A stretch of DNA of 64,000 bases. Origin: Palaemon carinicauda. Taxonomy: Eukaryota > Arthropoda > Malacostraca > Decapoda > Palaemonidae. Below, piece after piece: positions 47,483-57,193 of this stretch. How positions within the stretch are numbered: position 1 is the first letter of the stretch; every line of letters starts with the position of its first letter. The stretch lies in contig NC_090766.1 in NCBI RefSeq assembly GCF_036898095.1, positions 38,447,471 to 38,511,470 of the forward strand, in the 5' to 3' direction. The notes under the pieces were generated by a model. The model did not search any database. It worked only from the letters and a program-made list of their open reading frames with translations, and had not been told where the DNA came from. A program made the translations under genes and the position numbers.

Positions 47483-50400
47483 ACATACACACATATACCA
47501 TGGCACTTCCCCCAATTTTGGGGGGCAGCCGACATCAACAAAGAAACAAAAACAAAAAGGGGACCTCAACTCTCTACGTTCCTCCCAGCCTAACAAGGGA
47601 CTCAACCGAGTTCAGCTGGTACTGCTAGGGTGTCACAGCCCACCCTCCCACATTATCCACCACAGATGAAGCTTCATAATGCTGAATCCCCTACTGCTGC
47701 TACCTCCTCGGTCATCTAAGGCATCGGAGGCAGCAGCAGGTCCTACCGGAACTGCGTCACAATCGCTAGCCATTCATTCCTATTTCTAGCACGCTCTCTT
47801 GCCTCGCTCACATCTATCCTCCTATCACCCAGAGCTTCCTTCACTCCATCCATCCACCCAAACCTTGGCCTTCCTCTAGTACTTCTCCCATCAACTCTTG
47901 CATTCATCACCTTCTTTAGCAGACATCCATTTTCCATTCTCTCAACATGGCCAAACCACCTCAACACATTCATATCCACTCTAGCTGCTAACTCATTTCT
48001 TACACCCGTTCTCACTCTCACCACTTCGTTCCTAACCCTATCTACTCGAGATACACCAGCCATACTCCTTAGACACTTCATCTCAAACACATTCAATTTC
48101 TGTCTCTCCATCACTTTCATTCCCCACAACTCCGATCCATACATCACAGTTGGTACAATCACTTTCTCATATAGAACTCTCTTTACATTCATGCCCAACC
48201 CTCTATTTTTTACTACTCCCTTAACTGGCCCCCAACACTTTGCAACCTTCATTCACTCTCTGACGTACATCTGCTTCCACTCCACCATTTGCTGCAACAA
48301 CAGACCCCAAGTACTTAAACTGATCCACCTCCTCAAGTAACTCTCCATTCAACATGACATTCAACCTTGCACCACCTTCCCTTCTCGTACATCTCATAAC
48401 CTTACTCTTACCCACATTAACTCTCAACTTCCTTCTCTCACACACACTTCCAAATTCTGTCACTAATCGTCCAAGCTTCTCTTCTGTGTCTGCAACCAGT
48501 ACAGTATCATCCGCAAACAGCAACTGATTTACCTCCCATTCATGGTCATTCTCGTCTACCAGTTTTCCTCGTCCAAGCACTCGAGCATTCACCTCTCTCA
48601 CCACTCCATCAACATACAAGTTAAACAACCACGGCGACATCACACATCCCTGTCTCAGCCCCACTCTCACCGGAAACCAATCACTCACTTCATTTCCTAT
48701 CCTAACACATGCTTTACTACCTTTGTAGAAACTTTTCACTGCTTGCAACAACCTTCCACCAACTTCATATAACCTCATCACATTCCACATTGCTTCCCTA
48801 TCAACTCTATCATACGCTTTCTCCAGATCCATAAACTCAACATACACCTCCTTACCTTTTGCTAAATATTTCTCGCATATCTGCCTAACTGTAAAAATCT
48901 GATTCATACAACCCCTACCTCTTCTAAAACCACCCTGTATTTCCAAGATTGCATTCTCTGTTTTATCCTTGATCCTATTAATCAATACTCTACCATACAC
49001 TTTTCCAACTACGCTTAACAAACTAATACCTCTTGAATTACAACACTCGTGCACATCTCCCTTACCCTTATATAGTGGTACAATACATGCACAAACCCAA
49101 TCTACTGGTACCATTGACAATACAAAACACATATTAAACAATCTCGCCAACCATTCAAGTACAGTCACACCCCCCTCCTTCAACATCTCAGCTCTCACAC
49201 CATCCATACCAGATGCTTTTCCTACTCTCGTTTCATCTAGTGCTCTCCTCACTTCATCTATTGTAATCTCTCTCTCATTCTCATCTGCCATCACTGGCAC
49301 CTCAACACCTGCAACATCAATTATATCTGCCTCCCTATTATCCTCAACATTCAGTAAACTTTCAAAATATTCCGCCCATCTTTTCCTTACCTCCTCTCCT
49401 TTTAGCAACCTTCCATTTCCATCTTTCACTGTCTCTTCCATTCTTGAGCCAGCCTTCCTTACTCTCTTCACTTCTTTCCAAAACTTCTTCTTATTCTCTT
49501 CATATGAATGACCTAAACCCTGACCCCACCTCAGGTCAGCTGCCCTCTTTGCCTCACGTACCTTGCGCTTTACTTCCACATTTTTCTCTTTATATTTTTC
49601 ATACTTCTCTATACTATTACTTTGCAGCCATTCTTCAAAAGCCCTCTTTTTCTCTTCCACTTTTACCTTCACTCCTTCATTCCACCATTCACTGCCCTTC
49701 CTCATGCTGCCTCCAACAACCTTCTTTCCACACACATCACTTGCAATCCCAACAAAATTTTCTTTTACTAACTTCCACTCCTCCTCTAAATTGCCAGTTT
49801 CTCTTACTTTCACTTTGTCATATATCATTTTCAACCTTTCCTGATATTTACTTTTTACCCCCGGTTTTATTAGCTCTTCAACCCTCACTACCTCCCTTTT
49901 ACATCCACCTACTCTATTCCCCCATTCTTTTGCTACAACTAATTTTCCTTCCACCAAAAAATGATCAGACATACCGTTAGCCATACCCCTAAACACGTGC
50001 ACGTCTTTCAATCTTCCAAACATTCTTTTAGTTATCAACACATAATCCATTAATGCCCTTTCTACTACTCTTCCATTTGCCACTCTTACCCATGTATACT
50101 TATTTTTATCTTTCTTTTTGAAAAAGCTATTACTTATCACCATCTCTTGCTCAACACACATATCTACCAGTCTCTCACCACTCTCATTTTCACCTGGTAC
50201 GCCATACTTCCCAATGACACCTTCTACCTCTCCAGCGCCCACTCTAGCATTTAAGTCACCCATGACAGCTACATAATTCCTTCTACTCAGTCCTTCTACA
50301 CACCTAGTTAATTCATTCCAGAACTCATTCTGCTCTTCTTCACTTTTCTCACTACCTGGCCCATACGCACTGACAATCGCCCAACATTCCCTACCCAACC

Positions 50401-50867
50401 TAACCCTTACCCACATTAACCTAGATGATATCTCCTTCCATTCCACTACTTTACCTGTCATCCATTCACTCAGCAATAAAGCCACACCCTCTCTCGCTCT
50501 TCCCCTTTCAATCCCAGACACTCTACCAGACATTTCACCAAACATCACTTCACCCTTTCCTTTTATCTTCGTCTCACACAAGGCTAATACAGTACATCCA
50601 TCCTTCTATTCCTAAACATACTTCCAATTTCACATCTTTTACTCTCTATCGTACTACATCCACGCACATTCAAACACCCCAAAACCAGAGTGCGGGGAGC
50701 AGTCACTCTCCCCCCAGCTCCATCTCTTTGTCGATGTCTCACAAGATGTAGATACAGGAGAGGAGGTTCCTAGCCCCCTCGTCCCGTCCCTTTTAGTCGC
50801 CTCTTACGACACGCAGGGATAACGTTGGCACTATTCTTGTTTTTATGCCCCCGCGGCCACAGGGGAC
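47483..50867 (-). mobile_element. Full-length RTE-like non-LTR retrotransposon, copy L2
   Basis: The 3.4 kb element is flanked by the 9-base direct repeat TATCCTAGT (47474-47482 and 50868-50876). One long gene encodes an apurinic-type endonuclease followed by RT. The 3' end at the low coordinate shares the TACATAC-rich start and the block CACTTCCCCCAATTTTGG with L1. It is nearly intact, with one frameshift near its 5' end and one near 48227. Confidence 0.88.
47743..50719 (-). pseudogene. RTE-like endonuclease-reverse transcriptase of L2, two frameshifts
   Basis: The main open part (48221-50581) holds endonuclease motifs (MGDLNARVG, MSDHF), a coiled, Lys/Glu-rich middle and RT motifs (FRRGRGCMNQ, FMDLEKAYDRV, GLRQGCVMSPW, LLFADD). 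Upstream on the same strand, homology to the start of an endonuclease (VLGCLNVRGC) is in another frame, so the gene starts near 50719 and a small indel lies near 50590. One extra base near 48227, compared with L1, shifts the C-terminal part (WFGHVERM, RGRPRFGW), which ends at 47743. The protein would nick target DNA and prime reverse transcription there. Confidence 0.82.
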
Positions 50868-51365
50868 TATCCTAGTGAAATAAGGAAATATACTACAAGA
50901 GAAATAAATTAATATAAAATATTTTAAGATCAGTAACAATGTTACAATATATATAAAATATGAGAAGGGACTTCGTCAGCCTGTTCAACTAAAGACATTC
51001 GCTACAATTTTGACTTTCTGATTTTCCACCGATTTAACTGCCAGATTAGGAAGATTACTTCACAACCTGGTCATAGGTGGAATAAAACTATTATAATACA
51101 GTGTAGTATTCAGACTTATGATGGAGAGGGCACGATTGTTTGAATTAACTGCATACCTAGTACTACATGCAGGATAGGACTGTCTGGGAAGATCTAAATG
51201 TAAAGGATGGTCAGAATTATAAAAAAATCTAATGCAACATGCATAAAGAACTGAATGCCAGTTCCAGAGGTTAATATCTAGACCAGGAATAATAGATTTA
51301 ATGGACCATAAGTTCTTGTCCAACAAATTAAAATGAGGTTCGGCAGCTGAAGACCTGAGAGGAGA
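50868..51365 (-). mobile_element. Older non-LTR retrotransposon 3' fragment (I/Jockey/CR1-like)
   Basis: The reverse-strand frame at 51060-51326 gives SIIPGLDINLW, SDHPLHLDLPRQ and NSFIPP. This resembles the C-terminal end of RT proteins of a repeat family I recall as widespread in decapods. L2 inserted within it, so its 3' end lies at 47404-47482. It has no catalytic motifs. Confidence 0.55.
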
Positions 51366-51632
51366 ATGTGATTATATTGCTGTAGGACGATCAGGGATTC
51401 TAATCTATTGTTTCTACGTGCTCTACTGTTTCCAAGTTACTGCTCATGCAACTTTGTCATAAATTTATACCAGGCTCAATGGTAAGAGTTACTCTCGGCT
51501 CTCATTCTTCAGGTAAGTTTTATAAGTTTAGATTGCTTAAATTAGTATAAATTTCTGATTTTAAAACAAAAATTAGCAATTGGTCTTTCAAATTAATTTC
51601 ATGTACACTAGCAACAGACCTGTTTATGATGG
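51366..51632. other. Short spacer before the Gypsy element; nothing recognised
   Basis: AT-rich sequence without coding signs. The bases just before the LTR are GATGG. Confidence 0.4.
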
Positions 51633-51965
51633 TGTAAGGACACCGCTCCCTTCGTCGTCCAGAAAATCAACAAACTGTTTATTTATTTGAATTCTCCTTT
51701 CGCCACACCGTGGTTTCCCATGTATATGTATTCCGCTCTATCAGAGCTACATTTTGACATATGTATCATTTCATTGCATGTTTCTGTTTACTCATAATTC
51801 GTATATTTGTAAGTGTAAGAAAAAACATATATTTTGGCGGGCAATTCAATCTGATTTGGCGCCAGCGCCATCCTACCTTTCCGTCCGCACCTTGTAATAT
51901 ACTCCCATGCACATTTGAATAAAGTATCAGTTGATCTTGGTGACGCTTGTCTCACTGTCCTTACA
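51633..51965 (+). repeat. 5' LTR of the Gypsy element (333 bases)
   Basis: It begins TGTAAGGA and ends TCCTTACA, a perfect 8-base inverted pair. A polyadenylation signal AATAAA lies at 51918-51923. The first 170 bases recur at 56065-56234. Confidence 0.9.
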
Positions 51966-51967
51966 AC

Positions 51968-51979
51968 TGGTGACCCCGG
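51968..51979 (+). promoter_or_regulatory. Primer binding site, tRNA-Trp type
   Basis: TGGTGACCCCGG begins two bases after the LTR. TGGTGACCCCG is the complement of the usual tRNA-Trp 3' end, which CsRn1-type elements use as primer. Confidence 0.7.
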
Positions 51980-52117
51980 AGTTGAAAGTAGCATCAGCGG
52001 TTTTGGCTTTGCCATTAACGGACTTATTACGGCCGTGCTACCTTCTCTATACTCCGTTACCTTAGGCGTGAGCCTGCCTTTGGTTCTCCCACACTTCGGT
52101 GCATGTAAGGCAGTAGG

Positions 52118-52948
52118 ATGAGCTTAACCGACATATCAACTTCCCACCTCTTCGCCGACTTGTCGTCTGGCCACGATGCAGGAAGCAACACGCCCATCGC
52201 ACCCAACGGCCTCGCCTCCATGCCCAAAGTCAAACTGCCGCCCTTTTCTCAACACAACACCGCTTCCTGGTTCCTGAGAGCAGACGTACTCTTCCACGTC
52301 GCTAGACTCAGCGACTCCTGCGCCAAGGCCGACATCGTTCTCACCTCCATACCTGAAGAGGTATTCGACAAGATTTCCCCATGGCTCGATGCCCAGGCCG
52401 GCCAAGTTTCATACGACGACCTGAGACTGAAACTCATCGGTATCTACTCCCTCTCCGTCTCAGCAAGGGCACAGAAAGTCCTGGACCTCGCCGGCAAGCC
52501 CATGAGTGACACCTCTCCTGTTGAGGCGTGGGACGAGTTATCCGGCCTGCTTATGCTCCCCGAAACAGACAGCAACGGCCGACTACGTGAGATTAGCTTA
52601 TCTCGCGAGATCTTTCTTCGACGCCTACCACAGGACGTAAGGGCCCAATTGACAGACCCCGACACGCTCCCGATGAACGAACTCCTGTCGAAGGCTCAGA
52701 AGCTCCACGAGGCCTCCAAAGCATCATCGTCAACACCGCCTTCGTTCTCCTCCTTCAGCAGCTGCTCTTCCATAGACTCCTCGGCAGCGGCCCCTGAGGA
52801 CGACGAGATCAACGTTCTATCAAGAAAGAAACCACCGCAACCAACACGACCGAACCCTAGGACTAACCCAGCATGGTGCTTCTACCACCGACAGTTCGGC
52901 AGCGACGCCAAGAAATGTAGAGCACCATGCAGTTTCCCTAGAAGATGA
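52118..52948 (+). CDS. Gypsy gag with CHCC zinc motif
   Basis: The 276-residue frame starts at the first ATG after the primer site. It contains the arthropod Gypsy gag signature (LPPFSQHNTASWFLRADVLF, KADIVLTSIPEEV) and a Ser-rich region. It ends with Cys-x2-His-x9-Cys-x3-Cys (CFYH to KKCRAPC), the unusual CHCC arrangement of CsRn1-type gag. The product would form the particle and bind RNA. A TGA at 52946-52948 separates it from the protease in the same frame, so readthrough or mutation would be needed for a gag-pol fusion. Confidence 0.82.
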   Translation: MSLTDISTSHLFADLSSGHDAGSNTPIAPNGLASMPKVKLPPFSQHNTASWFLRADVLFHVARLSDSCAKADIVLTSIPEEVFDKISPWLDAQAGQVSYDDLRLKLIGIYSLSVSARAQKVLDLAGKPMSDTSPVEAWDELSGLLMLPETDSNGRLREISLSREIFLRRLPQDVRAQLTDPDTLPMNELLSKAQKLHEASKASSSTPPSFSSFSSCSSIDSSAAAPEDDEINVLSRKKPPQPTRPNPRTNPAWCFYHRQFGSDAKKCRAPCSFPRR

Positions 52949-52999
52949 CGCCAGAAGCATCCACCTGCCACCATCGCAGCCGCAGTTAACCAAAACAAG

Positions 53000-53340
53000 A
53001 ATGGTTTCTATATCCTCGATACCACTTCCAACCGTAGACTCATGGTGGACACCGGCGCAATGCAGTCAACGTTCCCACCTTCCAAGTCCGACCTAGACCG
53101 TGGTCCCGACAAAAACGCTCCCTCATCATGGGCCGTTCGTATTCTTGGCCCTTCGCTATCGCTGACGTCAATCGCCCCCTCCTCGGTGCGGATTTCCTCG
53201 CCCACCACGGACTCCTCGTCGATGTCGCTAACAAACGTCTCATCGACACGGGAACCTGCCAGTCCCGCGCCCTAGAACATGGCCCTGCAACAATGTCCGT
53301 ATCCGCCGTAACGACGCACCCCTACGCCGACCTCCTACAA
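53000..53340 (+). pseudogene. Gypsy aspartic protease region, frameshifted
   Basis: The active-site motif VDTGA is at 53045-53059, in the gag frame. The C-terminal half (ADVNRPLLGADFL, GLLVDV) is in another frame, so a frameshift lies between about 53100 and 53150. A second change, near 53344, returns to the RT frame. The protease would process gag-pol. Confidence 0.7.
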
Positions 53341-53341
53341 G

Positions 53342-56020
53342 AATTTCCCCGAGGTTTTCAAGCCCGAGCTCCGACACTCGCCAGGTTCCCCGTCCAAGCA
53401 TGGGATCTACCACCACATCACAACGACAGGACCTCCCACTCACGCCAAATTCCGCCGCCTCCCACCCCAGAAACTGAAGGATGCCAAACGCGCCTTCGAG
53501 GACATGGAACGCATGGGTATCTGTAAGAAAGCATCGAGCCCCTGGGCATCACCCCTACACATGGTAAAAAAGCCGGACGGGTCCTGGAGACCTTGCGGCG
53601 ACTACAGGCGCCTCAACCTCATCACAACGCCCGATCACTACCCGCTGCCCAACATGCAGGACCTAACGAACGCGTTGCACGGCGCGAAGTATTTTACCAA
53701 GATGGACCTTCTCAAGTCTTATTTCCAGGTCCCCGTATTTCCGGAAGACATCCCGAAAACTGCCATTGTAACGCCGTTTGGATCCTACACCTTCGCATAC
53801 TCAACCTTCGGTCTACGCAACGCCGGAGCGACCTTCCAACGACTAATGGATAGCATTCTGGGTGACCTACCTTTCTGCGTCTGCTACGTCGACGACATCC
53901 TGATATTCTCGAAAACCAAGGAGGAACACCGGAGGCACGTCCGCACCGTCCTCAAACGCCTACAGGAGAACGGCCTGGTCGTATGTTTCGACAAATGCAC
54001 GTTCGGTGCGGAAGGAGTGGATTTCCTTGGTCACCGTGTATCCTCTTGCGGGGTAAAACCCATGACAACCAAGGTCGACGCCATCAAAAAGTTCCCGATA
54101 CCTACGACCATCCGCCAACTTCAGTAGTTCCTGGGGATGGTCAATTACTACAGGTGCTTCATCCCCAACATCGCACAAACCCTGTCACCCCTCGACAACG
54201 TCCTGAAAGGAAAAGCAAAAAAACTCGAGTGGGGTTTGCCCCAGCGACTGGCATTCGCCCGGACGAAGGATGCCCTCGCGAATGCCACCACCCTGGCTCA
54301 TTTCGACGACAACGCGGCCCTGCGACTAACGACCGACGCCAGCAACGTCGCCTGTGGGGCTGTGCTGGAGCAACTCGTCGATGGTTCTCATCGACCACTG
54401 GCATTCTTCAGCAAGAAATTGAAACCCGCCGAAACAAGATACAGCACCTTCGATAGGGAACTACTCGCCGTCTGCCACTTCAGGCACATCTTGGAGGGCA
54501 CTCCCTTCACAATCGCAACGTACCATCAACCCCTCGTACACGCTTTCACGAAATCGACAGACGCATGGTCCTCCCGACAACAACGTCATCTCGCATCAAT
54601 CGCCGAATTCGGGTGCACCATACGTTACGTCCCAGGAAAGAAAAACCCAGTCGCGGACGCCCTTTCAAGGATTGAAATTGACGCAATCCACCTGGGAATC
54701 GACTACGCCAATCTCGCAACCGAACAACGCACCGACCGAGAAGCACAGGATCACCTGACGGGGCCATCCGCGCTCAAGATAAGTGCGATTCCCCTCGGAC
54801 CAGCAGGAGTAACTATTCTTTGCGACACCAGCATCGGCCGCCCACGTCCCTGGATACCAGCCTCCTGCAGAAGGAAAATATTCGATATCATCCATGGACT
54901 TTCACACCCTTCAGGACGCACCACCGTTCGCCTTCTGTCTGAAAAGTTCGTCTGGCCAGGGATAAAAAAGGACGCCCGGGAATGGGCGAAATCATGCATC
55001 AACTGCCAGTCAAGCAAAGTCAGCCGTCACACCGAATCGGGGGTAGGCGATTTTCCCCAGCCAAAAAGACGTTTCGGTCACATACACATCGACGTCGTGG
55101 GACCATTGCCCCCTTCTGGATCTGCTCGCTACCTGCTTACGATCATCGATCGTTCCATGAGGTGGTTGGAGGCATCGCCGATGACCGAAGCTACGACTCA
55201 AGCATGCGCCGAAGCCCTCCTGTCAAGCTGGGTGAGCAGGTTTGGCGTTCCTAACGACATCACGACAGACAGAGGCCCCGCTTTCCTCTCAGAAATATGG
55301 CTCGCTTTGGCGAACTTGATGGGGACGACGCTCCACAGCACCACGGCATACAACCCCGCGGCAAACAGCATGGTCGAAAGAACTCACCGCGCCCTCAAGG
55401 CATCCCTGATGGCGAGCTGTACCGACGGGGACTGGAAATCACGACTTCCTTGGGTATTCCTCGGCCTTCGCACCGCCCCTCAAGCAGACGGCGAACCTTC
55501 GCCCGCCGAAAAGGTTTACGGGGAGGCGCTCGCAGTTCCTGGCGAATTCTTTCCCTCATCAATCGACGACACGCAGCTGGATCACCTAAGGGACATCGCC
55601 AGGAAGTTCAGGCCATGTCTCAAAACTTACCAGGACAGAACCAAGCACTTCAAGCCAAAAAACCTGGATGAATGCGGGTACGTTTTCGTCCGTGTCGACG
55701 CTCATCGACAACCACTAACTAGACCTTATCGAGGCCCTTACCGGGTAATTAAGAAGACAACGAAAGCCTTCCTTCTCGACGTCCATGGCCAAGAGGACTG
55801 GGTCTCAATAGACCGCGTGAAACCAGCGTTTCTCGAAGGAAGCGACACCGCCTCCGCCGGACCTGGCAGATCCAGAGTTCCACCTCAAAACAAGGCGCCC
55901 AACGAAAGAAAAATCACCAAACGACGACAAGAGGAAGAGATCCTTACGCCGACCACCGGCGCGCCCCTCCGTTCAAAAACAAGAGGAACCCTCCGATGCC
56001 CGAAAAGATACGAAGATTGA
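53342..56020 (+). pseudogene. Gypsy pol: RT, RNase H, integrase; one stop in RT region
   Basis: Motifs run in one frame: RT (SPWASPLHMVKKPDGSWR, FTKMDLLKSYFQVP, YVDDIL), RNase H (TTDASNVACGAVL, TFDRELLAV) and integrase. The integrase has a His2-Cys2 region (IIHGLSHPSGR, CINC), D, D and E catalytic residues (HIDVVGP, TTDRGPAF, NSMVERTHR) and a C-terminal GPY-type module (RPYRGPYRV). A TAG at 54125-54127 lies between RT and RNase H, in a conserved position next to FLG. The frame otherwise runs to 56018-56020. No envelope gene follows. Confidence 0.85.
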
Positions 56021-56050
56021 TCATCAGCCCTCTACGCCGCCCGATGTCTT

Positions 56051-56060
56051 GGGGGGGGAG
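56051..56060 (+). promoter_or_regulatory. Polypurine tract
   Basis: The purine run GGGGGGGGAG lies four bases before the 3' LTR, where plus-strand synthesis is primed in LTR elements. Confidence 0.7.
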
Positions 56061-56064
56061 TACT

Positions 56065-56234
56065 TGTAAGGACACCGCTCCCTTCGTCGTCCAGAAAATC
56101 AACAAACTGTTTATTTATTTGAATTCTCCTTTCGCCACACCGTGGTTTCCCATGTATATGTATTCCGCTCTATCAGAGCTACATTTTGACATATGTATCA
56201 TTTCATTACATGTTTCTGTTAACTCATAATTCGT
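56065..56234 (+). repeat. 3' LTR of the Gypsy element, first 170 bases only
   Basis: It matches 51633-51802 closely up to CATAATTCGT, then switches to DIRS A2 sequence. The 5' LTR shows the uninterrupted continuation AT ATTTGTAAG. Confidence 0.9.
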
Positions 56235-56430
56235 ATTTGTTCCGTAACCGAAATACAAACCACGCTATTTACAAAGGGTTTATTTTTAGCGCAGCTGAAA
56301 TGACGAGCCAATAGTTTTTAACGAGGGTTAATTACCCCCGCGCTAGTTAGCGGGGGGTGGGGAAGGGTAGCTTGCTACCCCTCCCCCCTCCACACACCGG
56401 TGACTTGCCCCACTTCACTTTTGGCTCGGC
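56235..56430 (+). repeat. Left terminal region and inverted repeat of A2
   Basis: It aligns with the left end of A1 (958-1150): TTTGTTCCGTAAC, GACGAGCC, TTTTAACGAGGG and GCTAGTTAGCGGGG blocks. The partner repeat is outside the window. Confidence 0.8.
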
Positions 56431-56545
56431 GGTGATCAGACGTGTCTGTTCATCGCCTTCGTGACAGCCTTTAATTTTCTTCTTTTTCTTTACAGCTTGT
56501 GTGATTGGTTGGAAGTTGACCTTCAGTTATTTTCTTTTATTTAAT

Positions 56546-57193
56546 ATGCGGACATGCCCTGGAGTTGCCGGCCGTCCTTGTGGGACTTTCATGTCGGACG
56601 TGATTACGGATCCTCACACCCTCTGCCCTCAATGTCGGGGCCGACGGTGCGACCAGGATAACATGTGCCGTGAGTGTAGGGAGTGGTCTGCCTCCCAGTG
56701 GGAGAGGTTTGGCCGTCGGCGTAAGAAGAAGTCCAAGAGAGACCGTTCTCCTCCGGGGTTAGCCTTGAAGGAGGAAGGTTCTCGGGACTCTTCTTCCGCC
56801 GCCCAAACCTCCTCCGAAGCTCCCCCTCGTCCGCCTCCTAAGGAGAGTCGTCCGAGTGGGAGCGCAGGCCCTTGTTCTGTTTCCCTACCTTCGGTGGGGG
56901 GAGAGGGCGTCGCCTCCCATAGCGAGGCGGTTCCCCCTCCTCCTCCGGGGGAGGTTATTGATAATAATACTTTATCCAGTGATGATCTGTTGCAGATTTG
57001 GTCGTCCCTGGGGCTTAAGGGCTTGCCCTCCAGGGTCGCTCTTATTGACCTTGTCTCGTTGGGGGCCGCTGTTAAACAGTCGCCGGTGGTAGCGGAGGTA
57101 GACCCTCTGTCTATTGTCGACGTCGTGGTGCAGAGGCCTCCGACGTGGCTGGGCCTTCCGACGCAGGTGCTGTTGCTGGTGATGCTGCTCTAG
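56546..57193 (+). CDS. gag-like gene of A2, N-terminal part
   Basis: The start is at ATG 56546, right before the Cys-rich block (CPGVAGRPCGTF, DPHTLCPQCRGRRC, MCRECREW, W). The last codons after about 57127 are out of the original frame: A1 continues smoothly where A2 shifts, so the stop at 57193 is a product of the shift. The Cys/His arrangement suggests zinc binding. The Ser/Pro-rich part that follows (LQIWSSLGLKG, AAVKQSPVVAEVDPLS) is conserved with A1. Confidence 0.8.
   Translation: MRTCPGVAGRPCGTFMSDVITDPHTLCPQCRGRRCDQDNMCRECREWSASQWERFGRRRKKKSKRDRSPPGLALKEEGSRDSSSAAQTSSEAPPRPPPKESRPSGSAGPCSVSLPSVGGEGVASHSEAVPPPPPGEVIDNNTLSSDDLLQIWSSLGLKGLPSRVALIDLVSLGAAVKQSPVVAEVDPLSIVDVVVQRPPTWLGLPTQVLLLVMLL

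Larger units (their letters stand above)
51633..56234 (+). mobile_element. Gypsy LTR retrotransposon, CsRn1-like, with 3' LTR interrupted by DIRS A2
   Basis: Layout: 5' LTR, primer binding site, gag, protease, RT, RNase H, integrase, polypurine tract and partial 3' LTR. The tRNA-Trp-type primer site and the gag CHCC motif point to the CsRn1 group of Metaviridae. There is no envelope gene after integrase. The 5' and partial 3' LTRs differ at only two or three of 170 compared positions, so insertion looks fairly recent, yet the coding part has two stops and two frameshifts. The rest of the 3' LTR should lie beyond A2, outside the window. Confidence 0.88.

Noticed and set aside
49444..49980. + strand gene of 178 codons
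   Set aside because: It is antisense to the well-supported RTE endonuclease-RT gene; its Ser/Leu/Pro-rich translation is the mirror of that coding sequence.
56021..56234. Envelope gene after Gypsy integrase
   Set aside because: Only about 30 bases separate the integrase stop from the polypurine tract, so the element has no env.
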